A stretch of DNA of 64,000 nucleotides from Hydrangea macrophylla (lineage: Eukaryota > Streptophyta > Magnoliopsida > Cornales > Hydrangeaceae): contig CM066984.1 in assembly GCA_033977485.1 (NCBI GenBank), positions 28,811,501-28,875,500 on the forward strand. The letters run 5' to 3'. The position numbers and the translations under genes were made by a program. Shown one piece after another: positions 22,401-33,827 of the stretch; position 1 is the stretch's first letter; each line of letters begins with the position of its first letter. The notes beneath the pieces are model-generated. The model searched no databases and was not told where the DNA came from. It saw only the letters and a list, made by a program, of their open reading frames with translations.

Positions 22401-22623
22401 TACTTAAAAACTCATTTTATTACTTTTCTCACAATATAGCATGTTTTCAGAACTTTTGGTCCAAATTTGGGAGTTTTTGGGCTTTCAGGGCATTTTGGTC
22501 ATTCTGAGCATTTTGAGAAATAGAACTAACTTACAGGAGTCATTTTGAGTCTTTTTCGATCATTGTGAACCACTAATCTATGGGTCTCCTAAATCTAATA
22601 GCCGACAAAATGGGGTGTCTACA
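19423..22623 (-). mobile_element. 5' LTR of element B (about 3.2 kb)
   Basis: In plus orientation it starts TGTGGACACGC at 19423 and ends GGGGTGTCTACA at 22623, that is TGTAGACACCCC...GTGTCCACA on the minus strand. It is homologous throughout to 26138-29407, 44377-47617 (reversed) and 52374-55581. It holds a TATA-like palindrome (GTTTATATAAAC, 21564-21575) and a GC-rich dyad block (21715-21775). Frames such as the one reading PSSLVPKPRAKFFGYE-like peptides in related copies are conserved LTR DNA, not protein. Confidence 0.93.
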
Positions 22624-23240
22624 CCGGGGCCTCCCAATCAACAAATTGAACGAGGCATGTATGTCCATAACTTGAAAGATTTTAGTGTTAATCAAAGATC
22701 CTACCCGGATTTGGAGAGAAATAGTCCCCATCACATTTCTCTTGGTGTTATTGTAGGCCCTCATGGATTACACAGATGATATGATGTCAAGGATGTTCAC
22801 CCCCAAGGTAGTGGCAGGTCTTAGAGCGCAAACATTTAGGGCAAAACCTATGTCGACTAGACACGATGGCACCTGCTACTCCTTGCTTGCAACAATGATG
22901 TATAAAGCTTTGTTATGCGCAGATCCTTCTGGTGGCAGATCCTCATCGGAGAAGGTGATGACTGGATCAGGGGTGAGTGTACTTAAGAAAGCCACCATAT
23001 CTTTTGGTGCAGCACCAATAGGGACCTCAATCCCAGTTAAGGCATTCAACACGACTTGTCTGTGCCTGTAAGATGTTACCATGATGTCCTACACCGAAAG
23101 ATGGGCCTGAGTCTTCTTCAACTGCTTAATCAACTCATTGTCCACTTCGATGACCTCATCCATTTTTCCTTTTCCCTTATCCTTGACTGGCCCTTTCTCC
23201 ATGGTTTCCATGACATATGGTGGAGGCTGATAATGACGGC
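22624..23240 (-). pseudogene. Protease region of element D, cut by element B
   Basis: 23082-22876 reads YRHRQVVLNALTGIEVPIG and ITFSDEDLPPEGSAHNKALY, the Tat-type lead-in. The stretch near 22860 reads CLVDIGFALNVCALRPATTL, where the family usually has the DNGS active site (here DIGF, so catalytically lost). 22764-22624 reads RAYNNTKRNVMGTISLQI and FNLLIGRP, and then the LTR of element B begins. Stops separate the pieces. Confidence 0.78.
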
Positions 23241-23241
23241 C

Positions 23242-23640
23242 TTAACTAGTCAGATGATCGATCTCGGCAGGAGTAGGTCCTTCTATAGTCCCGTCTTCTT
23301 TGAACCACTCGTAATCTGTTCCCATAAATGGTTTTTCTAGCTCATCCCATACGAAGGCATCACTTTCTTTATTAGGATCATACCATTTGAGATATACTGC
23401 CCCTAGATCATGTTCTTCCAGGAAGAACAAATCTTGTTCATCATCTAGCTACTGCTGCCACCCATCATCTCCTCCTTCAATTAGATGGACTTCTGTAGAA
23501 TCCGGGATGTCAATGCGGGCTAAGAGAAGTCCTTTGGGAATTATGAGGGTAGAAGGATTGAAAGTAGTGAGGTCGGATTCAATGAGGCTGATATTTTGGT
23601 GGTTTGGTAGGGGATTTTGGGTGACATGAGGCTACTTGGG
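23242..23640 (-). pseudogene. Gag-to-protease linker (element D)
   Basis: 23430-23242 reads FFLEEHDLGAVYLKWYDPNK and EWFKEDGTIEGPTPAEIDHL. The upstream part reads NPSTLIIPKGLLLARIDIPD. This acidic linker lies between nucleocapsid and protease. No enzymatic motif is visible. Function unknown. Confidence 0.55.
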
Positions 23641-24893
23641 AGGGGGCTCAATGATATTCTAGTCAATGTGGTCTTGGATATCATGGCGGAGGCGCATGAA
23701 ATCATCAATGTTGTGGCCAAGTGCTTGGTAGTAGGTGCATCTTTTGGGCATAACGCAGTTTGGAGGTAACGGGGTATTTTAAGGCTGAAGGAGTTGGAGA
23801 TGGCCCTTTTTGAGGAGGCGGTCCAAGGCTGAGGAGAAGGAGATTTCTAGCTTGGCGAAATTGCGAGGAGGCTTTTTCTGGAAAGGGCGATTGGAGGAAT
23901 TCGCTTGGTTAGAGAGTTGGTACGGCCTAGGAGGGTATGCCATGGGCTTACTGCTAAGGGCGTTGACATCCAGAGGATTCCGGGAGTAGTTGGGCCTTTT
24001 TGACTAACTCGGAGGCTCTTCCTTCTTAATCTTCCCTTCCCTGATAGCATCTTCAATTCGAGACCCAACTTTAAACAACTCTTCACAGGTGGAGATGGAT
24101 TAATAGAATAGTTTCTCATGGAAGAGTGGCTGCAGATTCTGGATTAGCATTCTCACTTGTTCCTTTTCAACCGGTCGGTGGGTCATTTGGGCCACTTTAT
24201 TCCTCCATCTGCTCAAGAAAGCGGTGAAGGATTCATTGTTCTTTTGCTGAGTAGTTTCCAAATCCCTAATTGTGACATCCAACTCTTGATTGTAAGAGTA
24301 GTGATCAACAAATACCTGAATGATGTCTTCCCATGCCCGAGTTTTGGAAGCTTCCAAGGTAAGGAATCATGACAGTGCAGACTTTGCGAGAGTTTGTGGG
24401 AACGACATCACAATGTGCTCATGAGTGCAACCCATTAATTGAAAGATGCTTATACACAACTTCACATGACTCTTCGGATTTCCAATTCCATCAAAACGAT
24501 CAATGGTAGACATCTTGAAGTTTTCTAGCAGTTTCAGCTTAACAGGCTCAAAAAAGCCTTCCAGGTCTAGCATGTAGTCATCAACCCCTTTGCTTTTCCT
24601 AAGTACACTTTTTAGCTTGTCAACCTTATCCATTTTCTCTTGGAACCTCTCCTCATATGCAGGCGGTGGAGCCCCTTGAAGCCAATCTTCTTCCCCATTA
24701 TTCTAAGGAGGTAGTACGAACCCTAGCAGTGGTAGTGGCATGAACCCGGTGGTGGAGGGAACCCAGATGGATACTGTGGTTGCTGCTGTTTCAGTTCTTC
24801 TATGAACCTCAAGACTTGGGCCAGGCTGTCGGACTATTGGCTTATGGTTGCTCCCAACTCGATAACCTTGTTTTCTAACTCTTCCTAATTCAT
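23641..24893 (-). pseudogene. Gag of element D (with capsid domain)
   Basis: The probable start ATG is at 24893-24891, followed at once by a stop (MN*EELENKVIELGATISQ). The capsid core is visible in 24633-24367 (MSTIDRFDGIGNPKSHVKLC) and 24357-24100 (TRAWEDIIQVFVDHYSYNQE, AFLSRWRNKVAQM). Then 24119-23850 and about 23800-23660 match the shortened gags of A, B and C (EELFKVGSRIEDAIRE, RLRHDIQDHID) with a decayed zinc box (CTYYQALGHNIDDF). Several stops and frame changes. It would form the particle shell. Confidence 0.82.
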
Positions 24894-26116
24894 GTTGAGA
24901 TAACTTGTTAGGCTGATTCTGACCAAACGATATCTGAATTTCTGACCCAGGACGAACATCCCAGCTCCTGACTTTGAGAATCTATGGTGACCCTATAGAT
25001 TTAAGAGGATTTGTATCATATTCTGACAATGATGATTATAGACGGACACTGACAGTAACATTATCAAACGTGGATTGACTGGTGTACAGACTAACTGAGA
25101 CAGTGTGTGCGGACTGACAGCAACGATGCATGCAAATGTGAAAAGCATGCGGATGCAAGCCCTAATCTATATGATGTTCCTACTTATAGCATATAGCAGT
25201 TAAGCAAGTAAGGTCTTAGCCATACAGAGTGTGCTAACCTATCCTTCCAGTATGATCACCGAGAGAACAGGGGTTTCTGGGATATTTCTGGGATATCTGG
25301 ACAGAGTTTCTGTGAGAAACTGGTTTATATCTGGGTATTTCTGGGCAGAGTTTCTGGGAGAAACTGGTTTATATATGGGTATTTCTAGACAGAGTTTCTG
25401 GGAGAAACTGGTTATATCTGGGATATCTGGACAAAGTTTCTGGGGAAAACAGGTTACATCTGGGATATCTGGACAGAGTTTCTGGGGGAAACAGGTATAT
25501 ATGATAGGAGCATGTGATGATGGTGATCATACTGTCTAGCAAGTTTTTGTACTCCTATGTCTTAGGACCGACAAATAAGGTTTGCGGTGTATAGCTTTGT
25601 GAGCATAGAGCATACATCCTTGTCATGGTGCCTAGGCAGGTCAACTCAATGTGATCACATGTGAGTGATTGCCTTGGGAATCATAAGAAAGAGGTTCTAC
25701 CTCACGCCACATAAACGTCTACACCGTGCAGGTAATCTCGTCAGGGCATACAGTAGTTATATCACATTGTCCTATCTGAAAAGATAAATGAATAGTCCTA
25801 TGAAAGGTTCTACAGGAATCTATATGCAAAGGTTAAGTTTAGTCAAAAAGGGTTCGTTGACGAGAGTTCAAATATACCGTCAGAGAGACGGTACAGAAGT
25901 GTTTACTCTTTTTGATATACCTTGGAAGGTACAGTATCAACAGTGACTTGTACCCTGGCATAGCAAGACCTGAACAATGTCAGAGTCGCGTTTCAGACAT
26001 AGTCGGAGGGGGAAATGCAGGAGTGCAATGCGGTGAACCAGACACAGTAAAAAGATGATTTTAACGATGCTTCTTATGAGTCAAACCTGTGTATTATTTT
26101 GTTTTGAAAATAAATT
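24894..26116 (-). other. 5' leader of element D
   Basis: It has the same order as the leader of B: TG-rich block (25050-25200), repeats (25301-25515), then the conserved segment up to the PBS. No ORF with recognisable product. Confidence 0.7.
25301..25515. repeat. 42-44-bp leader tandem repeat (element D)
   Basis: Five copies start with ACAGAGTTTC or close variants at 25301, 25345, 25389, 25431 and 25473. This is the most regular version of the leader repeat found in A, B, C and D. Confidence 0.88.
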
Positions 26117-26134
26117 TCCCTAGCAGAGTCTCCA
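26117..26134 (-). other. Primer binding site, tRNA-Arg type (element D)
   Basis: Minus strand TGGAGACTCTGCTAGGGA, three bases inside the LTR border at 26138; two mismatches from the consensus inferred from B and C. Confidence 0.75.
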
Positions 26135-26137
26135 GAT

Positions 26138-29100
26138 TGTGGACACGCAGAATTCCACTACTTTGTTTTGATTTGAGATTGTTTTGAAAGGAAAGGAAAA
26201 AGTCTCTTGAAAACAGATATAGAGTCGCTACTTGGTCTTTAGGGAACCAAGAAACCCAATTTGACTCACCCAAATGGATAAAGGGCATCGGCCTTTCATA
26301 ACCAAAGAACTTAGCTCGGGGTTTTGGTACGAGAGAGGAAGGAGCCTTTGTCACGACTAAAACACCCTCAACTCGCCCCGTCTCTCGACGGGCCTCAATT
26401 AGCATCCAAATATTCATCTTTTACTATGTTTGGTTCAACAATTAATACTATGATAGTACATTACATCTCATAAGAATCTTGAAAAGGAAGATCAAAAGAT
26501 AAGATATCATTCATAAGATCTAAGCCAAATATCACACAATGCAAAGGTGAAAGATCACACAAACAAACCTAGGAAATATCATCTAATCACATATCAGATA
26601 ATCAAGTTTTCATAATCTAGAAGGGGATGTGGATTGTTCTTGAAACAAATAATCAAAGAGATCAAAATATGCTTAGCAAGCTAGAATGATGCATGTTAAT
26701 CTTTGGGAAAAGAAGACCTCTCAATCCCCGGGACGGGTGAGAAAGGATGATTAGATCGAGGGGAAGCATAGATGTGTGATCAAGTTCATTCCTTATAATC
26801 TTCATAGATTAGGGGTCACAAAATCCCCAAATCATGCATGGATGCAATGTATGATCCTAGAATGTGCAAAGGTTGTAGTGTGTTTGTGTACATAGGCTTT
26901 CTAAAGTGACTTAGAAGTCTAAAATATGCATAAATGCATGAAGGAAATCATCATAGAATATGTACAAATGTAGTATGAATTACTTCCTACGAGATTAACT
27001 AATTTGGAAGGCATATGAACATCAAATCAAAGGATGGAAGTAAAAGTATACTTGCTGTGAATAGTGGACAGAACAGTGACTTGGTTTTGTGGAAATTGAA
27101 AAGTAGGGTTAGAAATGTTTTCAATGCATGATTTTTTTTTATGAAGATCATCCTTATTGTGTCTAAAACACAAATCAAAAAGCCAATCCTCAATAACTAT
27201 TACAGAATGAGAGAAATCATACAAACAATAGAAGTTATTCAGAAACAGAATTTGTACTGTTGGCTGAAATATCAAAAAATCTTTAAAAAATGAAAACAAA
27301 ACATCTGGGGAACCATTTTAAACATAATGTTCCCTAAGACAATGAAGTTCAAGGGAAAAATGACTTGGGACCACTCCTTTTGGAAAACTTTTCTGTAAAA
27401 CAAGTTGAAAGTCAACCAAGGTGCTGTGACAGCAAAAATAGAATGTCTGGAAGGAACGTTTGGATCCAAATGGACCCCTTTCAAGTGTTTCCAAGTCAAA
27501 CCAAAAATAATGGGTGTTCTCTAATAAGTTAAGAAGACTTTCGAAATAGTTTCATGTTAATGTTAATATTTTGAATATTGAGTCCTAAAAAAATCATTGA
27601 ACTCGGATTGTTCACTGTTTTGAAGATTTTGGAAAGAACTAGGGTTTTATTCTTTGAAATATAAATGAGGGGTTTAAGAGGGGTTTTGAAATAAAGGGTT
27701 TGAGAGTATATTTTCAGTACTTAAATGGAGATTATGACCACTTGAAATATCAATATTGAACTCATATGAAGAATCTCCAAGATTGTTGGAGACATTGTTT
27801 TCATTTTTGAAGACAACTTCAAGAATACATAGGAATGTATTGAAGTTGAAATCATCATCTATCAAACATATTTTTGAGGTCAAGAGCTACTATCCATAAG
27901 AATTCACTCACCTCAAACTTCATGTCATCATCTAGATGATGATAGACTAGTAAGTAAATAAAGAAAATAAAAAAAAATGAGATTAAGGAGAGATGAGTAT
28001 AATATGTAAACAAGAAAATAAGTAATCAATAGATGATATTCATGATGATTTTGGACTTGTAGCTTGGTGTTCCACTCATATATGGTGACTTTGGACATGG
28101 AAAAAGCTTCATATCTCACAAAGGCTCACTAAAATGATGGTTGGATGTATTGAATGTGAAGTAAATGGGAGTAATGAAGTATAAAACAAAGTTTAGAACT
28201 CACTTTTTAGTTGAAAATCAAAGGAAGAAGCTCACTTTCACTCTCCTAACCTTATCTTCTACAACTTTTCTCTCTATAACTTCTCTAAGCTTTTGTATTT
28301 TACACCCCCCAAATGAGATGTCAAGGGGGTTTATATAGGCTAATTTGGGGTGGTTTTGGGATTAAAAGAGTGCTCACATTGGCTCCAAATATCTATGAAC
28401 AAGGAACTACGTCGTCTTAGTTTCTAATTAATCAAAATGGACCCCCAAAATAAATTACAAAAAAAGACTGTTCTGGAGGAGAGTGCCGTGACAACACTGG
28501 GCCTGCACTGCAGCGGCAATAGGCCAGTGCCACGGTGGCACTGCTCCTCTGATGTCCAGATAATTCCATTTAGGCCCCCAAAGGTTCCGATATTTACAAA
28601 AAGGCCCTATTTTGTCCGAAGTTCACAAAAAATGCGTATGAACTCCAAACTGCAGTTGTGATATACCGTTGGAAAGGTAATGGAGTCTACTTTACATAAA
28701 AAATAGTTTGGAGATAGGTCACTTTGAAAAGTTTTGCGGTATTCACGATAAAAGTCAATTTGATCGCCTTTTTCACCTTTGAAAATTCATAATAAATTCG
28801 TTTTAAATCCGGTAATTATGTGAGATATACCGTTTGAAAGGTATTGACCTCTAGTATCCATAAAAAATGATTGAAAAATGATACAATGCTCCAATTTTAA
28901 AGTCAACTTTTGGTCAAACCTGGAATTCCCGGGAAGTTCTTAGAACCTCTGGGAGCTCCCAGGAGATGACGTTATCGTCCGATTTCCTTTTAAAACTTGT
29001 TTTAGTATTTCCACATGATCTAGAATGATCTCAGAACTTTTCAGAAAATTTGGACGATTTCGGTCAAACCTTGGTCACACCTAGTCAATCCTTGGTCAAA

Positions 29101-29407
29101 CTACTCAACGAGGACTTTTCGAGAATTTTCAGAACTTCCGGGGTCTCTGGGAGCCGACGATTTCTTCTGATTTTGCTTGAAAACTTGTTTTTAGTACTTT
29201 TTTATGATGTAGCATGTTTCCAGAACTTTTGGTCCAAATCTGGGAGTGTTTGGCCTTTCAGGGGCATTTCAGTCATTTGTACCACTTTCTGAGCATTTTG
29301 AGAGATAGAACAATCTTCTGGGACTCCTTTTGAGTCTTTTCGATCATTGTGAACCACCAAGCTATGGGTCTCCTAAATATGATAGCCGACCAAATGGGGT
29401 GTCTATA
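26138..29407 (-). mobile_element. 5' LTR of element D (about 3.27 kb)
   Basis: It starts TGTGGACACGC at 26138 and ends GGGGTGTCTATA at 29407 (canonical TGTCTACA with one transition). It is homologous to the LTRs of B, C and the solo LTR. A TATA-like motif lies at 28331-28337 and a GC-rich dyad block at 28481-28547. The flank 29408-29412 is ACACG, a candidate target duplication whose partner is missing. Confidence 0.92.
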
Positions 29408-29478
29408 ACACGCATTTGGGAAGACATCATCCGAACTTTCATTGATCACTACTCATACAATCAAGAGTTGGATGTTAC
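29408..29478 (+). pseudogene. 71-bp gag fragment of another element
   Basis: The plus strand reads TRIWEDIIRTFIDHYSYNQE, nearly the same as the element D capsid segment (TRAWEDIIQVFVDHYSYNQE) but in the opposite orientation. It is all that remains of an element into which D (left) and C (right) inserted. Confidence 0.85.
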
Positions 29479-30097
29479 TGTAAACACCCCATTTTGTCAG
29501 CTATTAGATTTAGGAGACGCATAGCTTGGTGGTTCACAATAATAAAAAAAGACTCAAAAAGGACTCCTGGAAGTTAGTTCTATCTCTCAAAATGCTCAGA
29601 ATGACCAAAATAACCCTGAAAGCCCGAAACTCCCAGATTTGGACCGAAAGTTCTGGAAACATGCTACATCATAATAAAAGTAATAAAATGAGTTTTAAAG
29701 CAAAATCAGATGAAATCGTTAGCTCCTAAAGACCACCAGAATTCTCGGATGTTTTCAAAAAGTCCCTGTTGACCGGTTTGACCTAGCTTTTTGGGTTGTG
29801 TTCTAGACACAATAAGGAAGATCTACCTAAAAAATCATGCATTGAAAATATTCCTAACCCCTCTTTTCAATTTCCAACAGATCATGTCACTGTTCAATCC
29901 ACTATTCACAATAAGCACACTTTTACTTCCATCCTTTGATTTGATGCTTACATGCACTCCAAATTAGCTCATGTCTTAGGAAGTAGTTCATACTACATTT
30001 GTACATATCCCATGATGATTTCCTTCATTCATTCATACACATTCTAGACTTCTAAGTCATTCTAGGAATCCATGAACACAAAACACACTACAACCTT
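29479..30097 (+). mobile_element. 5' LTR of element C, first piece (internally deleted)
   Basis: It starts TGTAAACACCCC at 29479. Positions 29479 to about 29790 match the start of the 3' LTR (44377-44690). From about 29793 it jumps to the equivalent of 46555-46876, losing about 1.9 kb. It is cut at 30097 (ACAACCTT) by the left LTR of element G. Confidence 0.85.
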
Positions 30098-30745
30098 TGA
30101 CACGCGAATAATCTTGTGTGCTCTTGTGCAATACCCAAGTGTAGGTAGACGTGCAAGTAGTAACTGGTAAGACCAGGTCGATCCCACAGGGAAGGTGTTG
30201 ACCTATCAACTTAGACTAAACTCAAAAGAAAGGAAAAAATTCAATAAGATTTAATAATGGTGCAGAACACAAAGTTCCACAAACTAAGACTACTAACAAA
30301 AGTAATTCAGATTAAACTAAAGAACTAATTAGCTAATTAAAGCAATATTCTAAAATAGGATTTAACTTTAAGAAGAAAGTGTTGGGATTACACGAATCCA
30401 CAGTAATCTAACCATCTACCATGCAGTTACTTTGAAGCACTAAGGAGTATATTACCCACAGTTTTCCATATTTCTCTGAAAATAAAGAATCCATAGCCCT
30501 TTCATGACCGGGACTATATCATCACAGTTAACTTGAAACATGTGAAAGCGGTTTAATTCAATAGTTAAGACTCGCACCTACAATGGTGTTAGCATTGAAG
30601 GTGGTTTGCAAAATGTATTGAAAGAAAATGCCTTAGGGCCTTGATTTTGAAAACTGTTTTGACAAACTGAGCATTTAGGGACAGTATGATAACAAATCTC
30701 AAAAACAAAAGGTCCTGGAATACTGCAGGGAACATCCTCAAGAAT

Positions 30746-30855
30746 CAGAGAGTTCGATCGATCGACGATCGTTCGATCGATCGAAAGCCTTCATCCCTCA
30801 ATCGATCAAAATTTCCTTCGATCGATCGAACTACCTCCGATCGATCGAACACAGG
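30746..30855. repeat. GATC palindrome cluster 1 (element G LTR)
   Basis: Several full or partial copies of GTTCGATCGATCGAAC occur, including GATCGTTCGATCGATCGAAA and CCGATCGATCGAACAC. The unit is a perfect 16-bp palindrome. Confidence 0.88.
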
Positions 30856-31328
30856 ATTTATTCTGCTGCATGGCAGAGGCTGGAGATCACTGTTTCATCG
30901 TGTTCTCCCAACCCTAGGACTACTCAGACATCGTCTGGAGTATCACAGATCGATCTTTATCATATGAAAACATTAAGACTTTGTTTGGATGGGAGTTTTT
31001 CATGAAAACTATGAAAACTAGTGATTTTAACTTATCTAGCATGCAATACTACGAGATTGAAGATTAAACTATGACTAACTAAGTACAGAATGTAAATAAA
31101 ACAATAAATAAGTAACCTGGATCGATGAACTGTATTAAACCTTAGGGTAATCAATGGAAAACCTACAAAGAAAACAATAAAAACTCTCCTCTCTCTCTCT
31201 AAACTGATAAAAAACAAAAGTTGGGCCTCCTTTGGGACGTATACAATGCTCATATATATAGAAAACCTAGAGGCTAGGGTTAAAATTCCGCAACTGCTGC
31301 GTATGCGAAAGTTTCTGAAAATACCATG

Positions 31329-31440
31329 TTCGATCGATCGAACATTTCTCGATCGATTGAACATTTGGAACTCAAGCGCTTCAACTTTCTTTAAGCGATC
31401 GAACCTTCGATCGATCGAATTGTCGTCGATCGCTCGAACT
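31329..31440. repeat. GATC palindrome cluster 2 (element G LTR)
   Basis: It contains one perfect GTTCGATCGATCGAAC at 31329-31344 and at least four variants (CGATCGATTGAAC, TTCGATCGATCGAA, CGATCGCTCGAAC). Confidence 0.88.
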
Positions 31441-31674
31441 TCAAACTTTAGCTTTGAATTCTTTTGTCTACACTACAGCATTCCAGTTGTCCTGACGTTC
31501 ATCTCTCTAGTCCACACAGCAGAGATCTGCACAAACAATAGCTAAAACAATACAACTTATCATAGATTAATCACATTGTATGAAATCTAACCTTGTAATG
31601 CAAATTGCAGATAAAACGGGAAGTTGTGATTAAAACCAATGTAATTCTTTCTTTTAGCGCGGTTGTATTTTACA

Positions 31675-31702
31675 AATACCCCCGCTTTGCACAACCCCCA
31701 AC
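31675..31702 (-). other. Polypurine-like tract of element G
   Basis: Minus strand TTGGGGGTTGTGCAAAGCGG, then GGGTATT, abuts the LTR start. G-rich tracts of this form precede LTRs of Athila and LARD-type elements. Confidence 0.6.
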
Positions 31703-33827
31703 TAGCTTATTGCTAGTCCCTAGCGATAAAGCGAAAATAAAAACTACTAAACTAATACTACCATGACTAAGAAAAACAAAGGAAAACTAAAAATAACCCA
31801 AACTAAGATAGAGAGAAAATTTTCTAACTCACTTTCGCAGGAATCGCAGTTGCAATTAGCTAATGCAACAAGCCATTAACCCCTAGGTTTCCCCTAGTGG
31901 ACGAGTGTTGTCTCGTGAGGGTTTACTGTGAATATACCCACAAAATTCTCCAATTTTAAGTTCAAAAAGATTTAGAATAACTTGTAGAATTCCCCCTCCA
32001 TTAAACTGTTACTTTAACTCTACAGAGATATACTATCCTCAATCAACCCATGAAAGAAATCCACATGATCCCTTATATTACCAAGTAAAATATAACATAT
32101 GTATCACCATCATGCACCCGTGTGTGTGTGAGTTTAACAACCATACATCCAACCCTATTAAGAGTTATTAAGACTATTGCTCCTTGAAAAACTCGCAGTT
32201 TCAGCTCAACTCTCACATTGGTCACACTAAAAAAGAACGTCTCTCGGAAACTTGCTTTACAATGACCGCACACCGTATGAAAGTTTTGATAAGGCTGATA
32301 TTCTGGGTGCTAATGCTTCCATACTTGACTCTATGAAAAACGGACATTTAAGAGTATACAGTCTTGTGAATAGAACACTACTTACTAGAGGAGCGAAATA
32401 CCGTGGATAACTCAATTCACACTTCCATGTTCAAATTAATTGTTAAGAATCTTTAAGACTTTGAATTTCGACTTTTAGTTAGTAGGTGAGGGTGTTGTAG
32501 AGAAGAATGTGCTTTTCAGTATGTGATGGAATTTCAACTTCTCTTCTTATTCTTTTCATCTCTCAACCCAATCTCCCATTCATTTCATATGCTTTTTCTT
32601 TTCTTTTCCTTCATTCATCATTCAATTTTTTCTCTCTCTTTTTTTTTTTATAAGTAACCTGGGCTGACCCACAATTACTTCCTTCCACTTCCTCTACTTT
32701 GATGACTTCATTCTTAATAAATGTATAATACGGCTCATTGAGGTCAAGGTATATATCAAGGACTTGGATTCTTTGTAATCATATTGGAAATATTTAGTTG
32801 GTGTGGGATCAGGGATGAAACAATTCAATGAATGTAGGTGAAAGCTATATCAGGTTAAAGAATGGGTAAACGATGGCTTAAATCATTTTCTCAACTTTCA
32901 ATTTTTAGCACTTAAGTGTTCATTGAGTGTAATTGGTAAATCCTGAACGTTCTCCTCTAACAAGCAGTCAAAACTTTTAAAGAAAAACTGAGACATTTAC
33001 AACGAATTTACTAAGTATAAACAAGAAAGACCATTCGGAAATTGTATGAGAATTCCCTCAGAAATGACGATTGGCTCAATAGCTCACTAAGGGTTATTAG
33101 CTTCTACTACTTGTTCTTTTGGCACAATAGTCATATTAACTCAGTTTTCAGGTTTTCTACATAGCTGCCAATTAGTGCATAAAAGTATTGGATACATAAT
33201 AGCTTCACACATGCAATCCGTCTCAGTGATAACAGAAAACGCGTGACTTAATCCATGAAAAGATGAGAATACTACAAATGTGTCATCGCCTAATTAACAA
33301 GCAGGAGAGATTATTCCAAGTTATTCCATCAATAAGATTCAAAATCAAAAATTTTCAAAATTTTACCAGACCGTATTCTAATTAAATTTAAGACATATAC
33401 AAGTGCAAAATGTGATCATTACGGGTGTATACCTATCTATTAGTATCCCCTACCCCCAACTGAAAACAACAAAGTCCCCAGAAGTTGATTTTCAACAATT
33501 AAAATAGATAGGTATCACCTGTATAGAGCAACGCGATGATAACAAGCATAGCAACCTGGCATAGAATTATAGAACACAATCTCCAAAACAACAAGGATCA
33601 ATAGATAAAGATAAATCAATAAAACCATGATCCAAACAATACAAATCACTGGAATGGTAAAGGAATAAAATAAAAGCAGTGATAAATAATGTTTATACAC
33701 AACCAAACTAAACAAAATAAAGAACTGTCCAACATGTCCAACCATAACCCACCTACCAAAAACAGTACAACAAAAATAAACATATAATCAAAAATACAAT
33801 AACACCACCCCCCCTCCCCAGAAAATG
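31703..33827 (-). other. Noncoding 3' interior of element G
   Basis: AT-rich with no domain on either strand; short frames only. A second G-rich minus-strand tract (GTTGGGGGTAGGGGATAC, near 33445-33462) resembles the PPT. A (GT)-rich patch lies at 32116-32131. Confidence 0.6.

Larger units (their letters stand above)
15783..22623 (-). mobile_element. Element B: pol-less Tat/Ogre-type element, 3' half missing
   Basis: 5' LTR 19423-22623, PBS 19402-19419, leader 17689-19401, gag 17059-17688 and noncoding interior 17058-15783, all minus strand. The interior matches element C (39730 to about 41020 in reverse orientation), which also has no pol. The rest of the interior and the 3' LTR are lost at the A/B junction. 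The right border at 22623 lies inside the protease-coding region of element D, so B inserted into D. Confidence 0.82.
22624..29407 (-). mobile_element. Element D: Tat/Ogre-type element with fuller gag, 3' part missing
   Basis: 5' LTR 26138-29407, PBS 26117-26134, leader 24894-26116, gag about 23640-24893 and protease region 22624-23082. The element is interrupted at 22623/22624, within the protease ILGRP-like motif, by the 5' LTR of element B. Its pol and 3' LTR are not recognisable to the left as a continuous unit. D is the most complete gag version of this family in the window. Confidence 0.82.
30098..31674 (-). mobile_element. 3' LTR of element G (about 1.58 kb)
   Basis: On the minus strand it begins TGTAAAATACAACCGCGC at 31674, next to a G-rich tract, and ends CGCGTGTCA at 30098, so TG..CA. 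It contains GGTCGATCCCACAGG near 30178, a motif common at the 3' end of Athila/LARD-type LTRs (from memory). It holds two clusters of GATC palindromes. No second copy is in the window, so the borders rest on termini and on the break in the C LTR at 30097. Confidence 0.72.

Noticed and set aside
22763..23071. Plus-strand ORF over the element D protease
   Set aside because: Shadow frame; the minus strand carries the recognisable protease lead-in.
26094..26417. Frames in the LTRs encoding PSSLVPKPRAKFFGYE-like peptides (also 36890-37081, 52321-52656)
   Set aside because: They recur because the LTR DNA is conserved near its 3' end; they lie next to the PBS, differ in length, and lack a common start or stop.
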